From Novosphingobium profundi (GTDB taxonomy: Bacteria > Pseudomonadota > Alphaproteobacteria > Sphingomonadales > Sphingomonadaceae): 64,000 nt of DNA. Position numbers and translations under genes: made by a program. Every line of letters begins with the position of its first letter. Positions within the stretch are counted from its first letter, which is position 1. Shown here piece after piece: positions 36,059-44,393 of this stretch. The DNA is taken from assembly GCF_018491765.1 (NCBI RefSeq), contig NZ_JABWCU010000016.1, positions 1-64,000 of the forward strand, read 5' to 3'. The notes under the pieces were generated by a model. It was not told where the DNA came from. It saw only the letters and a program-made list of their open reading frames with translations, and searched no databases.

Positions 36059-37171
36059 ATGTCCGCAAACACGTTTGGCCGTCTCTTTCGATTCACCACC
36101 TGGGGCGAGAGCCACGGGCCTGCCATTGGCGCCGTCGTCGACGGGTGCCCCCCGGGCCTCGCGATCGACGAAAGCGTGATCCAGCCTTTCCTCGATGCGC
36201 GCAAGCCCGGCACCAGCAAGTTCACCACCCAGCGCAAGGAGCCCGACCAGGTCCGTATCCTTTCGGGCGTGTTCGAGGCGCCCGATGGCGTGCAGCGTAC
36301 CACCGGCACCCCGATCAGCCTGATGATCGAGAATGTCGACCAGCGCTCGAAGGACTATTCGGACGTCGCGCGCGCCTATCGCCCGGGCCACGCCGACTAC
36401 GCCTACGACGCCAAGTACGGTTTTCGCGACTACCGCGGCGGCGGGCGTTCCTCGGCGCGCGAGACCGCCAGCCGCGTGGCCGCCGGCGCTGTCGCGCGCC
36501 TCGTCATCCCGGAAGTGACGATCCTCGCCTATGTTTCGGAAATCGGCGGCGACATGATCGACCCGGCCAACTTCGACGCCGAGGAAATCGGCAACAACCC
36601 CTTCTTCTGCCCCGATGCGGCCGCCGCCAAGCGCTGGGAAGCGATCGTCGACGACGCGCGCAAGAGCGGTTCCTCGGTCGGTGCGGTCGTCGAATGCTAC
36701 GCCAGCGGTGTTCCCGCGGGCTGGGGCGCCCCGCTCTACGGCAAGCTCGACGGTGATCTCGCTGCGGCCATGATGGGCATCAACGCGGTCAAGGGCGTCG
36801 AGATCGGCGACGGGTTCGCCGCCGCGCGCCTGACCGGCGAGGGCAATGCCGACCCGATGCGCCCGGCCACCGAAACCGGCCCCGACGGCGCCCCCGAATT
36901 CCTCGCCAACCACGCGGGCGGCATCGCGGGCGGGATCTCGACCGGCCAGCCGGTGACCTGCCGCGTCGCGTTCAAGCCGACCAGCTCGATCCTCACCCCC
37001 CAGCCCACCGTCACGCGCCCCAACGAAAAGGGCGAACGCGAGGCGACCGAGTTGTTCACCAAGGGCCGCCACGACCCCTGCGTGGGCATTCGCGGGGTGC
37101 CCGTGGTCGAGGCGATGATGGCCTGCGTGCTGGCCGATCACAAGCTGCTCCACCGCGGCCAGTGCGGCTGA
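36059..37171 (+). CDS. aroC: chorismate synthase
   Basis: Converts EPSP to chorismate with reduced FMN, the last step of the shikimate pathway. 370 aa. Signature segments GESHGPAIGAVVDGCPPG, KPGTSKFTTQRKEPDQV, GFRDYRGGGRSSARET and GISTGQPVTCRVAFKPTSSI are present and intact. The ATG at 36059 is taken rather than a TTG at 36038, since family proteins start just before NTFGRLFRFTTWGESHG. A GFA-like gene follows 7 nt later. Confidence 0.96.
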   Translation: MSANTFGRLFRFTTWGESHGPAIGAVVDGCPPGLAIDESVIQPFLDARKPGTSKFTTQRKEPDQVRILSGVFEAPDGVQRTTGTPISLMIENVDQRSKDYSDVARAYRPGHADYAYDAKYGFRDYRGGGRSSARETASRVAAGAVARLVIPEVTILAYVSEIGGDMIDPANFDAEEIGNNPFFCPDAAAAKRWEAIVDDARKSGSSVGAVVECYASGVPAGWGAPLYGKLDGDLAAAMMGINAVKGVEIGDGFAAARLTGEGNADPMRPATETGPDGAPEFLANHAGGIAGGISTGQPVTCRVAFKPTSSILTPQPTVTRPNEKGEREATELFTKGRHDPCVGIRGVPVVEAMMACVLADHKLLHRGQCG

Positions 37172-37178
37172 GCACGGC

Positions 37179-37598
37179 GTGCGCGACGAACCCGTCTCCT
37201 GCGCCTGCCACTGCGGCACCGTGCGCTTCGAGGCGAGGCTCGTCGACGGGCTGAACACCGCGCGACGCTGCACCTGTTCGCTGTGCCGGATGCGCGGCGC
37301 GGTGGCGGTTTCGGTGGCGCTGGGCGGCATTCGCTTTACCGCTGGGGAAGACAACCTCGCGCGCTACCGCTTCAACACCGGCACCGCAGAGCATTTCTTC
37401 TGCAAGACCTGCGGCATCTACACCCACCACCAACGCCGCTCGAACCCGGACCAATACGGTGTCAACTTCGCCTGCATCGAAGGCATGAGCCCTTTCGACC
37501 TTACCGAAGTGATCGTCAACGACGGGCAAAACCACCCCAGCGACACCGGCGGCGAAACGCGCCGCGCCGGCATCTTGCGCTTCTTCGCCGATGACTGA
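37179..37598 (+). CDS. GFA/CENP-V family zinc-binding protein
   Basis: A 139-aa protein with the zinc ligands of the glutathione-dependent formaldehyde-activating (GFA) fold: CACHCGTVRFEA, CTCSLCRM and FFCKTCGIYTHHQ. Reading starts at a GTG (37179) 7 nt after aroC; the ribosome site is weak. It overlaps the next gene by 8 nt. True GFA activity has been questioned for most members, so function is open. Confidence 0.8.
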   Translation: MRDEPVSCACHCGTVRFEARLVDGLNTARRCTCSLCRMRGAVAVSVALGGIRFTAGEDNLARYRFNTGTAEHFFCKTCGIYTHHQRRSNPDQYGVNFACIEGMSPFDLTEVIVNDGQNHPSDTGGETRRAGILRFFADD

Positions 37599-38076
37599 TG
37601 CAAGGCCTTCGATCCGCATCCTCGTCGATGCCGATGCCTGCCCGGTGAAGGAGGAGATCTACAAGGTCGCCGAGCGCTACAAGGTGCCCGTCGTCGTTGT
37701 CTCCAACCAGATCATCCGTATTCCGCAGAGCCCGCGCGTCAGCCGCAAGATCGTCAGCGACGCGTTCGACGCCGCCGACGACTGGATCGCCGAGAACACC
37801 GCCCGGGGCTCTGTCGTCGTGACCAACGACATCCTGCTGGCAGACCGCTGCCTCAAAGCGGGCGGAGAAGTGCTCGCGGCGAACGGCAAGGCCTTCACCA
37901 TGGCCTCGATCGGCGGGGCGATCGCGACACGTGCGATCATGGCGGACTTGCGCGCGGGCGGCGACCAGCTCGGCGGCCCTCCCCCGTTCTCGAAACAGGA
38001 CCGCTCGCGCTTCCTCTCCGCGCTCGACCAGACGCTCGTAAAGTTGCTGCGCGCCGCACAATCAGGACAACCATAG
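37591..38076 (+). CDS. YaiI/YqxD (DUF188) family protein
   Basis: A 161-aa protein with the DUF188 hallmark ILVDADACPVKEEIYKVAER near the N-terminus, VVVVSNQ, and AADDWIAENTARGSVVVTNDILLADRC, features of a PIN/NYN-like nuclease fold with conserved aspartates. No activity is established for the family. Starts ATG 37591 inside the end of the GFA-like gene, implying coupled translation. Confidence 0.88.
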   Translation: MTDARPSIRILVDADACPVKEEIYKVAERYKVPVVVVSNQIIRIPQSPRVSRKIVSDAFDAADDWIAENTARGSVVVTNDILLADRCLKAGGEVLAANGKAFTMASIGGAIATRAIMADLRAGGDQLGGPPPFSKQDRSRFLSALDQTLVKLLRAAQSGQP

Positions 38077-38179
38077 GAAAAGCCCGCCGAAAATCGGCAC
38101 AGATCCAAACGGTTTCGCTGGCTCCACCCACCACCCCTGCTAAATTGCTCAGGATATTTCCAAATTGGGGGGCAATCTC

Positions 38180-38599
38180 ATGAACCGTACATCCGACAGC
38201 TTGATCAAGATTGCAGCGACTTTCGTCATTCTGCTGGCGGTAGTGGTTGGCGGAGGCCTCGGGTCGTGCGCCGCGTACAATTCACTGCGCGTATGGAATG
38301 CGCAGGTCGCAGGCGAAGCCCAATTGGCGCAGGCAACGCAGAACCGTCGGATCGCCGTACTCGAAGCACAAGCCGCGCTCGATAGCGCAAAGCTCAAGGC
38401 CTCTGCCGAAGTCGAGCGCGCGAAGGGGCTCGCCGCGGCCAATCGTATCGTCGCCGATAGCCTCGGTGGTCCGGAGGGATACCTGCGCTACCTTTACATC
38501 CAGAATCTCGAAGAATCGAAAGGTCAGATCATCTACGTACCAACCGAAGGCGGGCTTCCCATCCTCGAGGCTGGCAAGCGCGGGTACTCTGCCGACTGA
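38180..38599 (+). CDS. small single-pass membrane or lipoprotein, SPFH-tail-like
   Basis: A 139-aa protein: one hydrophobic segment (about 10-30, FVILLAVVVGGGLGSC) followed by a long charged helix (about 40-95) and a short C-terminal strand region (IIYVPTEGGLPILEAGKRG). The arrangement AEVERAKGLAAANRIVADSL then LRYLYIQNLEES resembles the C-terminal helical end of SPFH/prohibitin proteins, without the SPFH domain. The LGSC end of the hydrophobic segment could be a lipobox. ATG 38180 has a G-rich site upstream. Function unknown. Confidence 0.65.
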   Translation: MNRTSDSLIKIAATFVILLAVVVGGGLGSCAAYNSLRVWNAQVAGEAQLAQATQNRRIAVLEAQAALDSAKLKASAEVERAKGLAAANRIVADSLGGPEGYLRYLYIQNLEESKGQIIYVPTEGGLPILEAGKRGYSAD

Positions 38600-38697
38600 G
38601 AGCGGAACTGCGCAACGCCGCCAACCTGTAGCAGGGCGATACATTTTCTTACCATTTGAGGATGTCGCAAGGCACCCGCCAGACGTAGCGCGGCACC

Positions 38698-41565
38698 ATG
38701 AACACCTGTCCGCGTCCGCGCCGCCCGTCCCGGCTCTCGATCCTGCTTCTCGCGTCCGGCGCGACGCTGGTGCCGCACCTGGCCGTGGCCCAGAGCGGTG
38801 CCGGAGCAAGCGCGAGTTCGCCCGGATCGACGCGCCAGGCTTCCAGTTCGGCCGATGCCGCCGCGATGGACGAGATCATCGTCACGGGGCAGGCCGTCCC
38901 CGGCGCGGTGATCGGTGACATTCCGCCCGAGAACCAGATCGGACGGCAGGAAATCGAGAGCTACGGCGTCGATTCGATCAACGACCTGCTCGACCAGATC
39001 GCCGACCAGACCACCAGCATCGAGGGGCGCGATTCGTCGAGTGGTCCGGTGGTGCTGGTCAACGGCAAGCGCATTTCGGGTGTCAACGAGGTCGGCGACC
39101 TGCCGGTGGAATCGGTGCTGCGGGTCGACATCCTGCCCGAGGAAGTCGCGCTCAAGTACGGCTATGACGCCCAGCAAAAGGTCGTGAACATCATCCTCAA
39201 GCGCCGCTTCCAGTCGAAGGTGGTGAACCTCGAGGGCGGCATGTCGATGCAAGGTGGCGGCGAAAGCGGGCAAGGCGGCTTTGTCTACACCCGAATCCAC
39301 GACAACGACCGGCTCAATGTGATGGGCCGCATCAAGGCCCAGGCCTCGCTGCTGGAAAGCGATCGCGACATCGAACCCGATGCGGACAGCGGCATCACCG
39401 AGGCGGCCGGCCTTGCCGACGATCGCAAATACCGTACCTTGCAGGCCGAGACGCGCACCTACCAGGGCAACGCCAGCCTCGCCCACGACATCAGCTCGAA
39501 CGCCAACGCCTCGTTCTACCTGCGCGGTGAATATACGACTTCGGACTCGCTCGACGGCCTGGCCAGCGGCGACCTGTCGATCCCCGCCGACAGCCCCTAC
39601 GGCAGCGGCAGCGACACGACGATCAGCCGCTATCTCTCCGACGATGCGCTGAACAAGTCGGCGCAAAGCGCGACCTTCTCGGGCGGCGGCACGCTCAACG
39701 TCGATTTGTCGACGCGCTGGAAGCTCTCGGTCGTCGGCAGTTATTCGTACGCCCAGAGCGATACCCGCACCGACACCGGTTACGATACCGACGCGCTTCA
39801 GGCCGCGCTCGATGCGGGCGATGCCGCGGTCGATCCCTACGGCGTCCTCAATCCCAGCCTGCTCGGCGCGATGCAGACCAACCGTGCCAAGTCGACCAGC
39901 AACACCGGCAGCGCCAGCGCGGTGCTGCTGGGCAAGGGCTTCGCGCTGCCCGCCGGCGACATCGGGCTCGCCCTCAAGCTCGGCGCGGACTTCACCGCAC
40001 AGGACGCCGAGACCACGCAAGCCAGCGGCGTGACTTCGAGCGACACAACCCGCAACACCGAATCCGCGCGGCTCAACATCGACATTCCGCTCACCAGCAA
40101 GAGCAACGACGTCCTTGGCGCCGTGGGCACGCTCAGCCTGAACCTCAACGGGGGCGTCACGCAGGTTTCCGACTATGGCGCGCTCGGCACCTTCGGCTAC
40201 GGGCTGACCTGGACCCCGTTCACCGGACTGAGCGTGATCGCCGCCTTCAACGAGGACCGCAACGCACCGACCGTCGCCCAGCTCAACGGCCCGGTCATCA
40301 CCACCACCAATTCGCGCGTCTACGACTATGTGACCGGCGAGACCGTGCTCGTCACCCGCGTCTCGGGTGGCAATCCCGATCTCAAGGCCGACGACCGCCA
40401 CGTCTTCAAGCTGGGCATCAACGCCAGGCTGATGGACAGCCCCAAGCTCAACTTCACGCTCAACTACGCCGACAGCGACACGCGCAACGCGATCATCACG
40501 CCCGGCGGCGTGACCGCCGCGCTCGAGGACGCCTTCCCCGACCTCTACACCCGCGATGCCAACGGCACGCTGACCGGCATCGATGCCCGCTCGATCAACG
40601 TCTACCGCGAGCAGAAGCGCCAGTTGCGCTGGGGCTTCAACATGTCCGCCGTGCTGCGCAAGGCCAAGCGCCCCTCGCGCCCGCCCTGGGGCGATGGCCC
40701 GCCGCCCTGGGCGCGGCGCCAGCAGGAAGGTGCAACGGTCGGCGCCAACGGCCCCGACGCGCCCAGGGGTCAGGCCAGACAAGCGCCGGGCGAAGGTGAA
40801 CAGGCAAGGCTCGACGCCGACGGCAAACCGATGGTGGGGCCCGACGGCAACGTCATCACGGTAACCGGCGATCGCCCGGGCGAAGGCGGTCCTGGCGGTG
40901 GCTTCGGCCCGCCGCCGGGCGGGCCCGACGGCATGGGGCCGCCTCCTGACGGAATGGGTCCGCCCGATGGCATGGGTCCCCCCGACGGCATGGGACCGCC
41001 CCCCGGCGGTGGCCCCGGTGGCCCGGGCGGTCCCGGTGGTCCGCATGGTCCTGGCGGGCGCGGCTTCTTCGGGGGTAGCAGCAACGAAGCGCGGCTGATG
41101 TTCTCGCTCTACCACACCTGGGTCTTGCAGGACGAAGTCCAGCTCACCGCCGATTCCGCCTCCATCGACCTGCTCGACGGCGGCACGATCACGGGCAGCG
41201 CGACCTCGCGCCACAAGGTGCAGGCGCAGCTGGGGGTGACCGACAATGGTCTGGGTCTGCGCTTCGATGCCAACTGGCAGTCGGCCACCGACGTCGACGG
41301 CTCGAGCGTCACCTCCTCCTCGGATGGCGAGTTGCACTTCTCCTCGCTGTTCACGCTCGACGCGCGGATCTTCGCAAACCTGCAGAACCGCTTCCGGGGC
41401 AAGGGCTGGGCCGAGGGCACGCGCGTCTCGCTTTCGGTCGAGAACCTGTTCAACCAGCGCCAGCGCGTAACCGACGAGACGGGCACCACGCCCTACGCCT
41501 ACCAGCAGGACTATCTCGATCCGCTGGGGCGCACGGTAAAGCTCTCGCTGCGCAGGATTTTCTAA
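38698..41565 (+). CDS. TonB-dependent outer-membrane receptor with Gly/Pro-rich insertion
   Basis: Outer-membrane transporter of 955 aa energised by TonB. Signal peptide to about residue 31 (HLAVAQSG), plug domain (about 58-170: DEIIVTGQAV.., SINDLLDQI, VLVNGKRISG, RVDILPEEVALKYGY) and a C-terminal beta-barrel ending LGRTVKLSLRRIF. Between barrel strands, about residues 650-790 form a Pro/Gly-rich block with four DGMGPP repeats and a GPGGPGG tract, probably an extracellular loop. Ligand unknown. Its neighbour is a convergent exported phosphoesterase, so an organophosphate substrate is a guess. Confidence 0.9.
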   Translation: MNTCPRPRRPSRLSILLLASGATLVPHLAVAQSGAGASASSPGSTRQASSSADAAAMDEIIVTGQAVPGAVIGDIPPENQIGRQEIESYGVDSINDLLDQIADQTTSIEGRDSSSGPVVLVNGKRISGVNEVGDLPVESVLRVDILPEEVALKYGYDAQQKVVNIILKRRFQSKVVNLEGGMSMQGGGESGQGGFVYTRIHDNDRLNVMGRIKAQASLLESDRDIEPDADSGITEAAGLADDRKYRTLQAETRTYQGNASLAHDISSNANASFYLRGEYTTSDSLDGLASGDLSIPADSPYGSGSDTTISRYLSDDALNKSAQSATFSGGGTLNVDLSTRWKLSVVGSYSYAQSDTRTDTGYDTDALQAALDAGDAAVDPYGVLNPSLLGAMQTNRAKSTSNTGSASAVLLGKGFALPAGDIGLALKLGADFTAQDAETTQASGVTSSDTTRNTESARLNIDIPLTSKSNDVLGAVGTLSLNLNGGVTQVSDYGALGTFGYGLTWTPFTGLSVIAAFNEDRNAPTVAQLNGPVITTTNSRVYDYVTGETVLVTRVSGGNPDLKADDRHVFKLGINARLMDSPKLNFTLNYADSDTRNAIITPGGVTAALEDAFPDLYTRDANGTLTGIDARSINVYREQKRQLRWGFNMSAVLRKAKRPSRPPWGDGPPPWARRQQEGATVGANGPDAPRGQARQAPGEGEQARLDADGKPMVGPDGNVITVTGDRPGEGGPGGGFGPPPGGPDGMGPPPDGMGPPDGMGPPDGMGPPPGGGPGGPGGPGGPHGPGGRGFFGGSSNEARLMFSLYHTWVLQDEVQLTADSASIDLLDGGTITGSATSRHKVQAQLGVTDNGLGLRFDANWQSATDVDGSSVTSSSDGELHFSSLFTLDARIFANLQNRFRGKGWAEGTRVSLSVENLFNQRQRVTDETGTTPYAYQQDYLDPLGRTVKLSLRRIF

Positions 41566-41626
41566 GGAGGATTCAAGAGGCCATCGCCCCTTGGACCCCA
41601 AACCCGTCAACCTCGCGCCGTCCTCG

Positions 41627-41675
41627 ACGGGAATGGGAGCTCGAGGGGCTGTGCCCCTCGAACCCCCTCTTTTTT
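41627..41675. repeat. stem-loop repeat copy 1, doubling as terminator
   Basis: A 9-bp stem (41641-41649 with 41653-41661) with a 3-nt loop, preceded by ACGGGA..GGGAGC and followed by CCCCCTC and a T run. The same arrangement occurs at 54920-54965 with nearly identical sequence, also between convergent genes. The T tract (41670-41675) makes copy 1 a plausible intrinsic terminator for the TonB receptor gene. Confidence 0.75.
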
Positions 41676-41682
41676 CTTGTTC

Positions 41683-43368
41683 TTACGAGAAGCGCAGCGC
41701 CCCGGTCAGGTCGCCCGGCGCAGGCCCCCCGGCGGCAACCATCGCCTGCTCACGCTCGAGGAGGCCGGGCAGCTTGCGCAGGCCGAAGCGGCGCGTCAGG
41801 AAGCGTGCGATCGAGCCGGTGTCGTAGATCGTGTGGTCGACCTCGCCCTTCTTCGCGTAGGGGCTGACGATCAGCGCAGGAATGCGCGTGCCCGGCCCCC
41901 AGCGGTCGCCCTTGGGCGGGGCCACGTGGTCCCACCAGCCACCGTTCTCGTCGAAGGTGATCACCACCAGCATCCTGTCCCATTGGGGTGAGTTCTTCAG
42001 CGCCTCGATCACCCCGGTGATGTGCCGGTCGCCCGCGTCGACGTCCGAATAGCCGGCGTGCATGTTGAGGTTGCCCTGCGGCTTGTAGAAGGCGACTTGC
42101 GGCAGCTTACCCGCCGCGACATCGGCGAGGAACCGGTTGGTGCGCGCGGTTTCGCCGGTGCCGCCATCGCGCAAGTGCCTGGCGCGCGCCTCGGTTCCGG
42201 GGCCGAACTGCTGGTAGTAGTTGAGCGGCTGGTGATGCGGCTGGAAGTTGGGCCTAGAGGGGAAGTCCTTAGAATTAAGCTGGCCCTCCAGCGCCTGCGC
42301 CCAGCCGCCCGCGTACCAGGCCCATTCGACACCGCGCTCGGACAGCACGTCGCCGATGGTGTCGTGGCTCTGCGGAATGAGCGTGTGCCCGCTCTGCCAG
42401 TTGGCGTAGCCCGGCCGCTCAGGGTCGAGCTCGTATGTCGGCGCGAATGGCGGGAGCATCGTGTTGACCGCGTAGAAGTCGGGCGAGAGCGTGTTCGTCA
42501 CGAAGCTGACGGGTCCGTCCATCGCGCTCGGCGGAGACTTCGCGGTCTGCTTGGGCACGATGCCCTTGGGATCGTCGCCCTCGAGCACCGCGATGCGCCC
42601 CTTGGCCGGACTCGTGTCGGCCTCGGGATAGAACGGCGGGCGCGCCGCGATCAGGTACTGGTGATTGAGGAAGGAGCCCCCGAAGGCCCCCATGAAGAAG
42701 TTGTCGCACAAGGTGAACTCGCGCGCGACCTGCCACAGGCGCAAGTTCGCCGCGTTGTCGGCGTAGTGCCCCATCGTCAGTGCGCCCGAATCGCCCCAGG
42801 CGACGAAGCCGTCGTTCTTGCCCCCGTTGATCTGCAACTGGTTGTTGTAGAAGGCGTGGATGAGGTCGCGCGTGACAACCCCGTGCGGCAGCGGGTCGCC
42901 CTCGGGCGTCGCCAGCGCAAAAGGCGCGTTGGCCAGCGGGGCGATGTCGTCGGGGCCGATCTTGTAGCTGGTGTGCTCGACGACCTGCTCGCTCGGCACG
43001 AGGCCCTCCCAGATCGGCGGCAGCTGCTTGAGCAGGCTGCCGTCGCGGTCGCGCTGCGCGGCGCGTTCGGGCGAGACTTTGGCGAGCGGCTGCTCGAGCC
43101 CGGGAAAGTCGCCGAAGAGATTGTTGAAGCTGCGGTTCTCCGCATAGATCACGACGACGGTGTCGATATGCGCGGCAAGCTCGGCGTCGCTGGGCGCGCG
43201 CGTGCCCTTGCGGCTCTTCGCCTCGGCTTCGCCCGCGACCATCGGCGCCACCGCGACGGCCCCGGCCGTGGCCATGAGCCCGCCCAGCAGGCGGCGGCGC
43301 GAGGGGTTGGGAAGTTCGTCGGAAACGGCTGTCGTTTCGGCGGGCGTGCGATCATCGTTCTGGGACAT
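41683..43368 (-). CDS. phosphoesterase-family protein (acid phosphatase / phospholipase C type), Tat-exported
   Basis: A 561-aa member of the phosphoesterase family that includes non-haemolytic phospholipase C and AcpA-type acid phosphatase. Twin-arginine signal (PSRRRLLGGLMATAGAVAVAP) and the metal/active-site segments VVVIYAENRSFNNLFGDFPG, FGGSFLNHQYLI, and VVITFDENGGWWDHVAPP are visible. It should release phosphate from esters in the periplasm. The longer start at 43395 is rejected in favour of ATG 43368. Direct GTCATAA repeats lie upstream at 43405-43423. Confidence 0.85.
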   Translation of the reverse strand: MSQNDDRTPAETTAVSDELPNPSRRRLLGGLMATAGAVAVAPMVAGEAEAKSRKGTRAPSDAELAAHIDTVVVIYAENRSFNNLFGDFPGLEQPLAKVSPERAAQRDRDGSLLKQLPPIWEGLVPSEQVVEHTSYKIGPDDIAPLANAPFALATPEGDPLPHGVVTRDLIHAFYNNQLQINGGKNDGFVAWGDSGALTMGHYADNAANLRLWQVAREFTLCDNFFMGAFGGSFLNHQYLIAARPPFYPEADTSPAKGRIAVLEGDDPKGIVPKQTAKSPPSAMDGPVSFVTNTLSPDFYAVNTMLPPFAPTYELDPERPGYANWQSGHTLIPQSHDTIGDVLSERGVEWAWYAGGWAQALEGQLNSKDFPSRPNFQPHHQPLNYYQQFGPGTEARARHLRDGGTGETARTNRFLADVAAGKLPQVAFYKPQGNLNMHAGYSDVDAGDRHITGVIEALKNSPQWDRMLVVITFDENGGWWDHVAPPKGDRWGPGTRIPALIVSPYAKKGEVDHTIYDTGSIARFLTRRFGLRKLPGLLEREQAMVAAGGPAPGDLTGALRFS

Positions 43369-43404
43369 GGGCGCAGGGTCTAGGCCGGGGCACACGCGGC
43401 TGCA

Positions 43405-43423
43405 ACGTCATAAAGTGTCATAA
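43405..43423. promoter_or_regulatory. GTCATAA direct repeat upstream of the phosphoesterase gene
   Basis: GTCATAA occurs at 43407-43413 and 43417-43423, a 10-nt pitch. The block resembles a PhoB box (GTCATAAAGT-TGTCA) with one base missing between the units. It lies 39-57 nt upstream of the phosphoesterase ATG but is oriented on the plus strand. The remaining ~190 nt to ahpC hold no other site I can support. Confidence 0.35.
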
Positions 43424-43616
43424 GGAAAACGCGGATTTACCCGATCCCCAGCGCCAAATTCGCTGCACCTGCGCTTTATCGAGGTTTTCGCTCAATCTCC
43501 CTGCGAATAATCGCACAAACCGATCAACCCAATCGGATCAACCCGCTACAAAATGTCACCCGGTGCGCCTATCTCACCCTCGTCAGTTCAACACACCCAA
43601 CCGAGGGAGATTTCTC

Positions 43617-44180
43617 ATGGGTATCATCGGAAGCAAGATCCAGCCGTTCACCAACACTGCCTATCAGGAAGGCAAGGACTTCTTCGACGTCACCGAAGCC
43701 GACATCGCCGGCAAGTGGGCCGTCTTCTTCTTCTACCCCGCCGACTTCACCTTCGTGTGCCCGACCGAACTCGAAGACCTCGGCGACCAGTACGCCACCC
43801 TCCAGTCGATGGGCGTGGAAGTGTTCGGCGTCTCGACCGACACGCACTTCAGCCACAAGGCCTGGCACGACACCTCGGACAAGATCGGCAAGATCAAGTA
43901 CGCGTTCCTCGGTGACCAGAACCACGACCTCACCAAGAAGTTCGGCGTTCTGCGCGATGCCGGCCTCGCCGACCGCGCCACCTTCGTCGTCGATCCCGAC
44001 GGCGTGATCCAGATCATGGAAATCACCTGCGAAGGCGTTGGCCGCAACGCGGGCGAACTGGTCCGCAAGATCAAGGCTGCCCAGTACGTGCGCAACAACC
44101 CCGGCCAGGTCTGCCCGGCCAAGTGGGAAGAAGGTTCGGAAACCCTCGCTCCCTCGCTTGACCTCGTCGGCAAGCTCTAA
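43617..44180 (+). CDS. ahpC: alkyl hydroperoxide reductase subunit C (peroxiredoxin)
   Basis: Typical 2-Cys peroxiredoxin of 187 aa, the standard length. Peroxidatic cysteine in DFTFVCPTELED, resolving cysteine in NPGQVCPAKWEEG. It reduces H2O2 and organic hydroperoxides and is recycled by AhpF. The frame is open to 43563, but ATG 43617 has GAGGGAGA upstream and starts the family N-terminus (MGIIGSKIQPF). Probably driven from the 248-nt gap upstream; no clear OxyR site is recognised. Confidence 0.97.
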   Translation: MGIIGSKIQPFTNTAYQEGKDFFDVTEADIAGKWAVFFFYPADFTFVCPTELEDLGDQYATLQSMGVEVFGVSTDTHFSHKAWHDTSDKIGKIKYAFLGDQNHDLTKKFGVLRDAGLADRATFVVDPDGVIQIMEITCEGVGRNAGELVRKIKAAQYVRNNPGQVCPAKWEEGSETLAPSLDLVGKL

Positions 44181-44200
44181 GACCGACGCGACAACGTATC

Positions 44201-44225
44201 CGGGGCGGGCCTGAGGCCCTCCCCG
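44201..44225 (+). terminator. hairpin between ahpC and ahpF, possible attenuator
   Basis: GGGCCT pairs with AGGCCC, flanked by CGGGG/CCCCG, giving an 11-bp interrupted stem 20 nt after the ahpC stop. No T tract follows. It may stabilise the ahpC transcript end or reduce read-through so that AhpC exceeds AhpF; this is inference. Confidence 0.45.
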
Positions 44226-44393
44226 CGGTATCCGGGTCGCGTGAAGATGGTGCGCGGCCCGGGGCCTTCCCTCCCCCGAGCGCGCCCCCGCGCGCCCCGG
44301 ATGCCGGCCAGATATGGCCCGGTGGAACCAGGAACCAGGCCCCGGACCGCCCCTCTCCCCAACGCATTTCTCTCTTTCCAGAAGGACCCTGCC

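Noticed and set aside
38533..41610. 1025-codon open frame antisense to the TonB receptor
   Set aside because: It is a high-GC shadow of the receptor gene; the translation is low-complexity Arg/Gly/Ala/Val with no domain, while the plus strand has a full receptor.
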